Program-made: the position numbers and the translations under genes
Assembly: GCF_001411805.1 (NCBI RefSeq)
Contig: NZ_CP007212.1
Location: 310,001-374,000, forward strand
Source of the DNA: Burkholderia plantarii
Lineage (GTDB): Bacteria; Pseudomonadota; Gammaproteobacteria; Burkholderiales; Burkholderiaceae
Direction of reading: 5' to 3'
DNA length: 64,000 nt
Notes under the pieces: model-generated
Database searches by the model: none
Told to the model about the DNA's origin: nothing
Seen by the model: only the letters and a program-made list of their open reading frames with translations
In this document: positions 56,583 through 64,000 of the stretch, piece by piece
Position numbering within the stretch: the stretch's first letter is position 1
Layout of the letters: each line of letters starts with the position of its first letter

Positions 56583-58346
56583 TCAGGCCGCGAGCGGCGC
56601 CGCCTCGCGCTGCACGTCCAGCGTGTGGTCGTGGAACGCCGCGAGCGATTCGCGGTGCGCGATGCTGACGATGGCCGCGCCCGGCAGGCGCGCGGCCATC
56701 AGGCTGTAGAGGTTCGCCTCGTTGTCGGCGTCGAGCGCGCTGGTGGCCTCGTCGAGGAACAGGTAGTCGGGCTTGTGCAGCAGCACGCGCGCGCCCGCCA
56801 GGCGCTGCTGTTCGCCCGGCGAGAGCACGCGCGTCCAGTGCTCGGACTCCTCGAGGCGCGTCGCGTAGTCGGCCAGGCCGCAGTCGCGCAGCGCCGCGCG
56901 ACAGGTCTCGTCATCGAAGCGCGTGGCCGGCGACGGATAGGTGAGCGCGGCCTTCAGCGTGCCGATCGGCAGGTAGCTCTGCTGCGGCACGAACATCATG
57001 CGCGCGCCCACCGGCGCGTCGATCGCGCCGTTGCCGAACGGCCAGAGGCCCGCCAGCGCGCGCATCAGCGTGCTCTTGCCGGCGCCGGACGGCCCGCGCA
57101 CCAGCCAGCGCGAGCCCGGCTCGATGGTCACGTCGGCGATCGTCGAGAGCGGCGCGCCGTTGGGCAGCGCGAGGCGCAGGCCGCTGGTGGTCAGCGACGG
57201 CGCATCGACGTAGTGCAGATTGATGCCGCCATGCTCGGTGGCGGGCGACAGCGTTTCCTTCAGGTGCGAACTGCGCGTGACGCGCATGAATTCGCGCAGA
57301 CGGTTGATGGTCGCGCGCCATTCCACGAGCGTGCCGTAACTGTTGATGAACCACGAGAACGAATCGCTGACGGTGCTGAACGCGTTGGTGATCTGCATCA
57401 GCACGCCGAACGAGAACGCGCCGGCGAAGTAGCGCGGCGCGGCCACCACGAGCGGGAAGATGATCGCCAGCTGGCTGTAGAAGTTCAGCACGAAGTTCAG
57501 GCGCCGCGTGTAGGCCATCAGCCGCCACCAGTTGTCGCGAATCCGCTGGAACAGGTCCTGCGCGCCCTGCTTCTCGAGGGCCATGCCGTCGTAGAACGCG
57601 ATCTGCTCGGCGTTCTCGCGAATCCGGATCAGGCCGAAACGGAAATCGGCCTCGACGCGCTCCTGCTGATAGTTGATCGACACCAGCGGGTGCCCGGCCT
57701 TGTGCATCACGAACGAACCGATCAGCGCGTAGAGCGCGGCGGCCCACACCATGTAGCCGGGAATCTGGATCGTGCTGCCGCCGAGCGGGATCGACAGCGC
57801 GCCCGCCAGGCCCCAGAGGATCGTGATGAACGAGAACAGCGTGACCACGGTGGACAGCAGGTCCAGCGACAGCGCGAGCGTGGTGGTGGCCAGCGAGTTG
57901 AGGTCGTTGGTGATCCGCTGGTCCGGGTTGTCGGCGAGGCGGTCGCGCTCGATCCGGTAGAACGCGCGATCGCCGAACCATTCATCGAGCGCGCTGTTGG
58001 TGACCCACTGGCGCCAGCGGAAGCCGAGCAGCTGGCGCAGGTAACGGCTGTAGACGAACAGGATGATCGAGGCGAACGCGAGGCCGCTGAAAATCAGCAG
58101 CAGGTGCGGGAACTGCGCGGCGTTCTTCTGCTGCAGCGCGTTGTTGAAGTCCGCGTACCAGGCGTTGATCCTCACGCTGATCCAGACGTTCGCGAGGTTC
58201 ATCGCGATGATCGAGAGCAGCAGGCTCCAGGCGATCTTCCATTCCGAGGACACCCAGTACGGCTTGATGAGGCTCCAGGCGGAAACGCGGATGTCGTCGG
58301 GCGAGGCGTCGTTCGCGGCGCGGGCGACGGGGGACGTTGCGGTCAT
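56583..58346 (-). CDS. ABC transporter, fused permease and ATPase of the SbmA/BacA-like (YddA) family
   Basis: Protein of 587 residues from the ATG at 58346 (AGGAAG ahead); a longer frame to 58898 is rejected. The N-terminal half has about six helices and matches the ABC_membrane_2 / SbmA-BacA type (NLANVWISVRINAWYADFNNALQQ, RWRQWVTNSALDEWFGDRAFYRIE, NPDQRITNDL). The C-terminal ATPase has GPSGAGKS, signature LSPGEQQRLAGA and Walker B YLFLDEATSALD. Relatives move peptides, cobalamin or long-chain acyl compounds. The substrate here is not indicated by neighbours. Confidence 0.88.
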   Translation of the reverse strand: MTATSPVARAANDASPDDIRVSAWSLIKPYWVSSEWKIAWSLLLSIIAMNLANVWISVRINAWYADFNNALQQKNAAQFPHLLLIFSGLAFASIILFVYSRYLRQLLGFRWRQWVTNSALDEWFGDRAFYRIERDRLADNPDQRITNDLNSLATTTLALSLDLLSTVVTLFSFITILWGLAGALSIPLGGSTIQIPGYMVWAAALYALIGSFVMHKAGHPLVSINYQQERVEADFRFGLIRIRENAEQIAFYDGMALEKQGAQDLFQRIRDNWWRLMAYTRRLNFVLNFYSQLAIIFPLVVAAPRYFAGAFSFGVLMQITNAFSTVSDSFSWFINSYGTLVEWRATINRLREFMRVTRSSHLKETLSPATEHGGINLHYVDAPSLTTSGLRLALPNGAPLSTIADVTIEPGSRWLVRGPSGAGKSTLMRALAGLWPFGNGAIDAPVGARMMFVPQQSYLPIGTLKAALTYPSPATRFDDETCRAALRDCGLADYATRLEESEHWTRVLSPGEQQRLAGARVLLHKPDYLFLDEATSALDADNEANLYSLMAARLPGAAIVSIAHRESLAAFHDHTLDVQREAAPLAA

Positions 58347-58671
58347 GAACTTCCTGCTGGGTGAGGCGGCGCAGGGCCGCGAAGGTCGAAGCGCCGCGCG
58401 ATGCCAACCGATGGACGCGGCGGCGCGCCTGAAATCGTGCCATATGGCGATGCCCGGCGGATTGTGTCGCACCTCGCTTAAACGGCACTTAACGGACTGG
58501 CACGTTCCGCGCGGGGCCGCCATGGACGGGCGCAACGCCAGCATTGTGCCAGCGTCGCGCCGGCTCGCGCAGGAGGCGGAAAGACGGGGCGCGCCGCGTG
58601 GCCGGCGCGGGCCGCTATCGGGCCGCTTCCCGATCCGGCGCGATCCCGCACAAGCCATGCTGCGCCGCGGT
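58347..58671. other. Intergenic region between the ABC transporter gene and the thi promoter
   Basis: The region must hold the ABC transporter promoter on the minus strand, but no convincing -35/-10 pair was found. It contains no reading frame with family resemblance, only GC-rich sequence in the downstream two thirds. Confidence 0.5.
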
Positions 58672-58701
58672 TTGCGACCGTTTCCGCTTCTGTGGTCTAA
58701 T
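58672..58701 (+). promoter_or_regulatory. Promoter of the thi operon
   Basis: TTGCGA (58672-58677) and TCTAAT (58696-58701) are 18 bases apart. The predicted start near 58708 is just ahead of the riboswitch. Confidence 0.55.
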
Positions 58702-58715
58702 GGCCGCCAGACGAA

Positions 58716-58830
58716 ACAGGGGTGCTTTGCTGCCTGTCGGCGTCCGGTGAACGATGCATCGGGATGCGCGGCGGCAAGGCTGAGAGAGTCCCTTCGCACC
58801 CGATCCGGGTAATACCGGCGCGGGAAGTTT
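58716..58830 (+). promoter_or_regulatory. TPP riboswitch (THI element)
   Basis: All conserved aptamer parts are in order: AGGGGTGC, then a long P3 arm (CTTTGCTGCC pairing with GGCGGCAAGG around an inner hairpin GATGCATC), CTGAGAGAGTCCC, CACCCGATC, CGGGTAATACCGG and CGCGGGAAG. Binding of thiamine pyrophosphate would lower expression of thiO-S-G-E downstream. The expression platform is not obvious; the ribosome binding site of thiO is about 300 bases away, so early termination seems more likely than direct site masking. Confidence 0.92.
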
Positions 58831-59131
58831 TCGATTCCACCGGGTCGCGCCCGCCGTTGTCGTTCGGCCGCCGTCGTTCGCATTGGAACGGGGCGCATGG
58901 CGTTGGCTTCCGGGTCGGCTCCCCGCCGCCGGTTTCGTCCGTTCGATTGCGCAGTCGCGCGTTACGGAAGGAGCCCATGCCCGTTATTCACGTCCCACCG
59001 CTTAGTTTCGTACCCCGGTTCGTTCGTCCCTCGGGTTGCGCTTGTCACGCCGGTTTCGCTCCGTGTGGCCGGACCCCGGCGCCGCGCGCGTTCGTCCGCG
59101 CGGCGGCACGCCTCGCCGGGAAGGCCGCGCG
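58831..59131 (+). other. Long untranslated leader between the TPP riboswitch and thiO
   Basis: About 300 bases without a convincing gene. Short in-frame ATGs exist (for example 58978, with GGAG upstream), but the encoded peptides have no recognisable family. The region may hold the riboswitch expression platform or a rho-dependent termination zone; no T-rich terminator is visible. Confidence 0.5.
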
Positions 59132-60310
59132 ATGAGCGGCACGACCGGCACCCGTCCCGACGTCGCCGTGCTGGGCGGCGGCCTCGTCGGCCGGCTGATC
59201 GCGTGGCGGCTCGCGGGCGCGGGCTTGGGCGTGACGCTGCACGAGCGCGGCGACGCGGCCGGCTCCGGCGCGGCCGCCTGGGTCGCGGCGGCGATGCTCG
59301 CGCCGCTTGCCGAGGCGGCCAGCGCCGAGCTGCTGATCACCGAACTCGGCGCCGCCTCGCTCGAACGCTGGCCGGCGTGGCTCGCCGAACTGCCCGAGCC
59401 GGTGTTTTTCCAGCGCAACGGCACGCTGGTCGTCTGGCACCACGCCGATCGCGCCGAGGCGCCGCTGTTCGAGCGCCGCGTGCGCGCCAACGCGCCGGCA
59501 CCGCTCGTCGACGGCGGTTTCCTCGCGCTGGCGGGCGAGCAGGTCGACGCGGCCGAGCCGGCGCTGGCCGGACGCTTCGCGCGCGGCCTGCTGCTGCCGC
59601 GCGAAGGCCAGCTCGACAATCGCCAGACGCTCGCCGCGCTGGCCGCGGGGCTCGCCGCGCGCGGCGTCGATACGCACTGGAACACGGCCGTCGAGACGGC
59701 GCCCGAGCCGCGCGCGCGGCTCACCATCGACTGCCGCGGGCTCGGCGCGAAAGCGGTGCTGCCGGCGCTGCGCGGCATCCGCGGCGAGGTCGCGCGGATC
59801 CATGCGCCCGGCATCGGGCTCGCGCGGCCGGTGCGGCTGCTGCATCCGCGTTACCCGCTCTACATCGCGCCGAAGCAGGACGATCTCTACGTGATCGGCG
59901 CGACCGAGGTGGAAGGCGAGGATCGCTCGCCCGTCAGCGTGCGCTCGGCGCTCGAGCTGCTGAGCGCGGCGTTCTCCGTGCATCCGGCGTTCGGCGAGGC
60001 GCGCATCCTCGAACTCGGCTCCCAGTGTCGGCCGACGCTGCCCGACCATCGGCCCGCGATCGTCTGGAACGGCGGCGCGACGCTGGCGGTCAACGGGCTG
60101 TACCGGCACGGCTTCATGATCGCGCCGGAAGTCGCGCAGGCCGCCGTCGAATTCGTTCACGCGTGGTTCGGCGGCGAGTTCGGCACCAATGGCACCGGCA
60201 GCGACGAGGCGGGCGGGTCGGGCGAGGGCCGCGACGCGCTCGCCGCATGGCGCCGCGCGGTGCGCTGGCCGGCGCTGTTCCAGTACCAACCCGACCCCGT
60301 GCGCGCATGA
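59132..60310 (+). CDS. thiO: Glycine oxidase ThiO
   Basis: Protein of 392 residues from the ATG at 59132 (GGGAAGG about 14 bases ahead). The FAD motif VAVLGGGLVGRLIAWRL and the C-terminal GLYRHGFMIAPEVA are typical of glycine/D-amino acid oxidases of the DAO family. It oxidises glycine to the iminoglycine used by ThiG for the thiazole ring. First gene of the TPP-regulated operon. A Gly/Ser/Glu-rich insert near residue 350 is not seen in most homologues. Confidence 0.93.
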   Translation: MSGTTGTRPDVAVLGGGLVGRLIAWRLAGAGLGVTLHERGDAAGSGAAAWVAAAMLAPLAEAASAELLITELGAASLERWPAWLAELPEPVFFQRNGTLVVWHHADRAEAPLFERRVRANAPAPLVDGGFLALAGEQVDAAEPALAGRFARGLLLPREGQLDNRQTLAALAAGLAARGVDTHWNTAVETAPEPRARLTIDCRGLGAKAVLPALRGIRGEVARIHAPGIGLARPVRLLHPRYPLYIAPKQDDLYVIGATEVEGEDRSPVSVRSALELLSAAFSVHPAFGEARILELGSQCRPTLPDHRPAIVWNGGATLAVNGLYRHGFMIAPEVAQAAVEFVHAWFGGEFGTNGTGSDEAGGSGEGRDALAAWRRAVRWPALFQYQPDPVRA

Positions 60311-60339
60311 GCGCGCGGCACCGATCCTCTACCGACATC

Positions 60340-60537
60340 ATGGACATCCAGATCAACCAGCAGACGCTGACGCTTCCCGACGGCGCGACCGTCGCCGACG
60401 CGCTCGCCGCCTACCAGGCCCGGCCGCCGTTCGCGGTCGCCGTCAACGGCGCGTTCGTCGCGCGCACGCGGCACGCGCAGCACGCGCTCGCGGCCGGCGA
60501 CCGGCTCGACGTCGTGCATCCCGTCGCGGGCGGCTGA
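60340..60537 (+). CDS. thiS: Sulfur carrier protein ThiS
   Basis: Protein of 65 residues of the ubiquitin-like fold starting MDIQINQQTLTLPDG and ending VHPVAGG. The C-terminal Gly-Gly is adenylated and thiocarboxylated to carry sulfur to ThiG. An ATG at 60307, overlapping the thiO stop, would add 11 residues but does not fit the family. Confidence 0.93.
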   Translation: MDIQINQQTLTLPDGATVADALAAYQARPPFAVAVNGAFVARTRHAQHALAAGDRLDVVHPVAGG

Positions 60538-60574
60538 CCGCCGCTGCCCGGCAGACCTTTCACAGGACTTCCCC

Positions 60575-61390
60575 ATGACGCTTCGTTCCTCCACCGATTC
60601 GCTGACGCTGTACGGCACCGCGCTGCAGAGCCGCGTGCTGCTCGGCACGTCCCGCTATCCGTCGCTGCAGTCGCTGTCCGATTCGATCGCCGCGTCGCGG
60701 CCCGGCATGGTCACCGTCGCGCTGCGCCGGCAGATGAACGCCGGCACCGCCGAGGCCGGCTTCTTCGACCTGCTGCGGCGCCACGAGGTGCCGCTGCTGC
60801 CGAACACGGCCGGCTGCCAGACCGTCGCCGAGGCGGTCAGCACCGCCCAGATGGCGCGCGAGGTATTCGAGACGGACTGGATCAAGCTCGAACTGATCGG
60901 CGACGACTACACGCTGCAGCCCGACCCGGTCGGCCTGATCGAGGCGGCCACGCTGCTCGTCAAGGACGGCTTCAAGGTGCTGCCGTACTGCACCGAGGAT
61001 CTCGTGATCGGTCGGCGGCTGCTCGACGCGGGCTGCGAGGCGCTGATGCCGTGGGGCGCGCCGATCGGCACCGGCAAGGGCGTGATGAACCCCTACGCGC
61101 TGCGCGTGCTGCGCGAGCGGCTGCCGGACGTGCCGCTGATCGTCGACGCCGGGCTCGGCGTGCCGTCGCACGCGTGCCAGGTGATGGAGTGGGGCTTCGA
61201 CGGCGTGCTGCTAAACACGGCCGTGTCGCAGGCCACCCATCCCGAGACGATGGCGCGCGCGTTCGCGCAGGCCGTCGAGGCGGGCCGCGACGCGTGGCTG
61301 GCCGGGCCGATGGACCCGCGCGAGACCGCGCACGCGAGCACGCCGGTGGTCGGCATGCCGTTCTGGCACCAGGACGGAGGTGCGCAATGA
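60575..61390 (+). CDS. thiG: Thiazole synthase ThiG
   Basis: Protein of 271 residues, a TIM barrel that joins deoxyxylulose phosphate, the ThiS sulfur and iminoglycine into the thiazole phosphate. The Schiff-base lysine is expected at Lys104 in [36 protein letters not shown] is the phosphate-binding region. Its stop overlaps the thiE start (ATGA). Confidence 0.96.
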   Translation: MTLRSSTDSLTLYGTALQSRVLLGTSRYPSLQSLSDSIAASRPGMVTVALRRQMNAGTAEAGFFDLLRRHEVPLLPNTAGCQTVAEAVSTAQMAREVFETDWIKLELIGDDYTLQPDPVGLIEAATLLVKDGFKVLPYCTEDLVIGRRLLDAGCEALMPWGAPIGTGKGVMNPYALRVLRERLPDVPLIVDAGLGVPSHACQVMEWGFDGVLLNTAVSQATHPETMARAFAQAVEAGRDAWLAGPMDPRETAHASTPVVGMPFWHQDGGAQ

Positions 61391-62484
61391 CCACGCGCTT
61401 CGGTGATTTGTTCTGGCCCCCAGTGGACGAGCTGGCGGGCGCCGCCGAGCGGATCCGCGCGCGGCTCGGCGAGTGGCCCGCGCGCCGCGCGCCGATGCGA
61501 ATCTGTGTTGCGGTACCCGAACGTGCGCAGCCGGGCGACCTGCTGGTGGTGACGGCCGGCGACGCCGAGGCCGGACGCGCGGCCGAGCTGATCGCGGCCG
61601 GCGGCGCCGTGCTCGAGATCGACGAGCGGCACGCCACGCTGACGGGCGCCGCCGCGCGCTACGCGCTGACCGCCGCCGCGCCGCTTGCCGACGACTGGAT
61701 CGCCGCGCTGGCCGCGTTCGCCGACTGCGGATTCGAGCCGCACGACGCGCTGGTGCTGGCGCTCGCCTGGCGTGACGGCGACGAGGCGGCCGACGGCGAT
61801 CCGTGGCCGGTCGATCCGGCCCGTTTTCCGTCGATCGCCGGCGCGCCGGGCGCGCCCGAGCCGGCCTTCGCGCCTTGCCCGGCGCGGCTCGGCCTGTATC
61901 CGGTGGTGCCGTCGGCCGAATGGGTCGAACGCGTGCTCGACTACGGCGCGCGCACCGTGCAGCTGCGCGTCAAGGACGCCGCGCCGGACGTGCTGGCCGC
62001 CGAGATCACGCGCGCGGTGGCGGCGGGGCGCCGCTACCCGGATGCGCGCGTGTTCATCAACGACCACTGGCGGCTCGCGATCGAGGCCGGCGCCTACGGC
62101 GTGCATCTCGGCCAGGAGGACCTGCAGGACGCCGGGCTCGGCGCGATCGCGGCGGCCGGCCTGCGGCTCGGTCTGTCGAGCCACGGCTACTACGAGATGC
62201 TGGTCGCGCTGCGCCAGCGGCCCAGCTACCTGGCGCTCGGCCCGGTGTTCGCCACCGCGACCAAGGCGGTGGTCGCGCCGCCGCAGGGGCTCGCGCGGCT
62301 CGCCCGCTACGCGCGCTTCGCCGGACAGCGCGCGCCGCTCGTCGCGATCGGCGGCGTGACGGCCGCGACCCTGCCCGAGGTGATCGCCGCCGGGGTCGGC
62401 AGCGTGGCCGTGGTCAGCGCGATCACGCAGGCCGCGGACCCGCGCGCCGCGGTGGCCTTGCTCGCCGATTGCTTCGATCGCTGA
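61387..62484 (+). CDS. thiE: Thiamine-phosphate synthase ThiE with an extra N-terminal domain
   Basis: Protein of 365 residues. The catalytic TIM barrel occupies about residues 168-360. It includes [47 protein letters not shown] and the C-terminal [28 protein letters not shown], and it joins HMP-pyrophosphate to thiazole phosphate. The first 165 residues are not part of standard ThiE (about 210 residues) and I do not recognise them. They are acidic and alanine-rich, with a predicted helix around residues 102-128. The ATG is fixed by the overlap with thiG, so the extension is likely real. Confidence 0.92.
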   Translation: MTTRFGDLFWPPVDELAGAAERIRARLGEWPARRAPMRICVAVPERAQPGDLLVVTAGDAEAGRAAELIAAGGAVLEIDERHATLTGAAARYALTAAAPLADDWIAALAAFADCGFEPHDALVLALAWRDGDEAADGDPWPVDPARFPSIAGAPGAPEPAFAPCPARLGLYPVVPSAEWVERVLDYGARTVQLRVKDAAPDVLAAEITRAVAAGRRYPDARVFINDHWRLAIEAGAYGVHLGQEDLQDAGLGAIAAAGLRLGLSSHGYYEMLVALRQRPSYLALGPVFATATKAVVAPPQGLARLARYARFAGQRAPLVAIGGVTAATLPEVIAAGVGSVAVVSAITQAADPRAAVALLADCFDR

Positions 62485-62706
62485 AACGAAGCGTTGCGCC
62501 CGCGCACCCGATGCGCGGGTGCCCCGTCGTGCCTCGTCGCGCCCGCCGCCGCGGGGCCGGCGGATCCGCCCCGGCGGCCCCTTGCCGCCGGGACAGGCGG
62601 TCCCGCGTCCGCCGCGCCGGGCGGCCGCTCGCGGTTTTCCGGCGCCCTCGCGGTTACATCACGTAACGTTTGGCCAGCGCCCGAAATTGCCGCGCTGCAC
62701 ACTCTC

Positions 62707-62736
62707 CCGACACCAAACCGGAGCAGGCCCTATAAT
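62707..62736 (+). promoter_or_regulatory. Promoter of the mla operon
   Basis: A perfect TATAAT (62731-62736) has CCGACA (62707-62712; four of six) 18 bases upstream. A small inverted repeat GTTAC/GTAAC (62653-62667) lies further upstream. The rest of the 62485-62768 gap shows nothing else. Confidence 0.6.
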
Positions 62737-62768
62737 TCGGCGTTCTGCGTTACAGGATTGTCAGCTCC

Positions 62769-63587
62769 GTGAGCTCTCCTTCCGAGTCCCTGCTGGAACT
62801 TCGCGACGTCGATTTCGGCTACGGCGACCGCCTCGTGCTGTCCAATCTGAACCTGCGCTTCGGGCGCGGTCAGGTGGTGGCCGTGATGGGCGGCTCCGGC
62901 TGTGGCAAGACGACCGTGCTGCGCCTGATCGGCGGCCTGGTGCGCGCGCGCCGGGGTCAGGTGCTGTTCGACGGCGCCGACGTCGGCGCGCAGTCGCGCG
63001 ACGGCCTCTACGCGCTGCGTCGCAAGATGGGCATGCTGTTCCAGTTCGGCGCGCTGTTCACCGACATGTCGGTGTTCGACAACGTCGCGTTCGCGCTGCG
63101 TGAGCACACCGACCTGCCCGAGCCGCTGATCCGCGACCTGGTGCTGATGAAGCTCAACGCGGTCGGCCTGCGCGGCGCGCGCGACCTGATGCCGTCCGAG
63201 GTGTCGGGCGGCATGGCGCGCCGCGTGGCGCTGGCGCGCGCGATCGCGCTCGACCCGCAGCTGATCATGTACGACGAGCCGTTCGCCGGCCTCGACCCGA
63301 TCTCGCTCGGCATCACCGCGAACTTGATCCGCACGCTCAACGAGGCGCTCGGCGCGACCTCGATCCTGGTCACGCACGACGTGCCGGAATCGTTCGCGAT
63401 CGCCGATTACGTCTACTTCCTCGGCAACGGCGGCGTGCTCGCCGAAGGCACGCCCGACCAGCTGCGCGCCTCGACCGAGCCGAGCGTGCGCCAGTTCATC
63501 GACGGCGTGCCCGACGGCCCGTTCCGGTTCCACTACACGAGTCCGCCGCTCGACGCGGACTTCGGCCTTGGCGGAGGGCGCCGATGA
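62769..63587 (+). CDS. mlaF: Phospholipid transport ABC ATPase MlaF
   Basis: Protein of 272 residues starting at GTG. Walker A GGSGCGKT is at residues 41-48, the signature is [18 protein letters not shown], and Walker B is [13 protein letters not shown]. It powers the MlaFEDB complex that moves phospholipids between inner and outer membranes. Family features such as the Q-loop [16 protein letters not shown] are clear. Its stop overlaps the mlaE start (ATGA). Confidence 0.95.
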   Translation: MSSPSESLLELRDVDFGYGDRLVLSNLNLRFGRGQVVAVMGGSGCGKTTVLRLIGGLVRARRGQVLFDGADVGAQSRDGLYALRRKMGMLFQFGALFTDMSVFDNVAFALREHTDLPEPLIRDLVLMKLNAVGLRGARDLMPSEVSGGMARRVALARAIALDPQLIMYDEPFAGLDPISLGITANLIRTLNEALGATSILVTHDVPESFAIADYVYFLGNGGVLAEGTPDQLRASTEPSVRQFIDGVPDGPFRFHYTSPPLDADFGLGGGRR

Positions 63588-64000
63588 TCAGCGCTATCGG
63601 TCGTTTCGTGCTGGGCGGGCTCGAGCGCACGGGTTACGCCACGCGCCTGTTCGTGCGGCTCGTGCTCGAATTCTTCCCGCTGCTGCGCCGCCCGCGGCTC
63701 GTCACGAAACAGATCCACTTCCTCGGTAATTATTCGTTTGTGATCATCGCCGTGTCGGGCCTGTTCGTCGGCTTCGTGCTGGGGCTGCAGGGCTACTACA
63801 CGCTGAACCGCTACGGCGCCGAGCAGTCGCTCGGGCTGCTGGTGGCGCTGTCGCTGGTGCGCGAACTGGGCCCGGTGGTCACCGCGCTGCTGTACGCGGG
63901 CCGCGCGGGCACCTCGCTCACGGCCGAGATCGGCCTGATGAAGGCGGGCGAGCAGCTGACCGCGCTCGAGATGATGGCGGTGGACCCGATCAAGACCGTG
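63584..64000 (+). CDS. mlaE: Phospholipid transport permease MlaE, N-terminal part
   Basis: The gene runs off the right edge; 139 codons are visible. An N-terminal amphipathic region is followed by membrane helices. The conserved segments [43 protein letters not shown] and [21 protein letters not shown] are typical of the MlaE/YrbE family. It is coupled to mlaF by a four-base overlap. Confidence 0.95.
   Translation, partial: MISAIGRFVLGGLERTGYATRLFVRLVLEFFPLLRRPRLVTKQIHFLGNYSFVIIAVSGLFVGFVLGLQGYYTLNRYGAEQSLGLLVALSLVRELGPVVTALLYAGRAGTSLTAEIGLMKAGEQLTALEMMAVDPIKTV

Noticed and set aside
58347..58898. N-terminal extension of the ABC transporter frame
   Set aside because: It crosses the riboswitch region on the opposite strand and lacks similarity; the ATG at 58346 has AGGAAG ahead.

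Overview
The window reads as a piece of the main chromosome of a Burkholderia species. It is GC-rich, gene-dense, and keeps the order recQ - rpsL-rpsG-fusA-tuf - S10/spc/alpha ribosomal clusters - cutA-dsbD - hemB - engB - cytochrome c4 - resB-ccsB that I know from that genus. Protein sequences of S12, EF-Tu, SecY, AroK and the Ugp and Thi proteins look like Burkholderia sensu stricto. A plant-associated species (gladioli/glumae group) is possible, but I cannot fix the species from sequence alone.

Layout. 1-316: 3' end of recQ. 417-19837: one long plus-strand block of translation and transcription genes (str, S10, spc and alpha clusters, with secY, infA and rpoA). It has visible internal promoters before rplC and rplN and several hairpins between genes. 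19970-22205: cutA and dsbD. 22305-24208: hemB and engB on the minus strand, with a probable plus-strand small RNA between them. 24461-28629: cytochrome c4 and the System II cytochrome c maturation pair resB-ccsB. 28798-30487: msrP-msrQ periplasmic methionine sulfoxide repair. 30642-32555: lysA-lptM, divergent from cyaY. 32637-39821: PBP1A, divergent from a type IV pilus pilM-N-(O+P)-Q operon. 39906-42885: aroK-aroB-dgt. 42980-48123: a ugpB-A-E-C-Q glycerophosphodiester uptake operon. 48269-49922: ompW and a lone, apparently inactive REP-associated transposase relative. 50195-56476: gltB-gltD glutamate synthase. 56583-58346: a fused SbmA/BacA-type ABC exporter or importer on the minus strand. 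58672-62484: a TPP-riboswitch-controlled thiO-S-G-E operon. 62769-end: mlaF and the start of mlaE, for phospholipid traffic to and from the outer membrane.

Most of the window is core housekeeping. No tRNA, rRNA, CRISPR, prophage or intact insertion sequence was seen. The points that most deserve a second look are: (i) the hemB-engB intergenic small RNA candidate, with a C-rich loop complementary to Shine-Dalgarno sequences; (ii) the REP-transposase relative that has lost its HUH histidines and its tyrosine; (iii) the pilus gene that appears to join PilO and PilP in one short protein, with a PilQ that has a disordered region where AMIN domains usually lie; (iv) a ThiE with an unrecognised N-terminal domain of about 165 residues; and (v) structured leaders behind strong promoters inside the ribosomal protein clusters.
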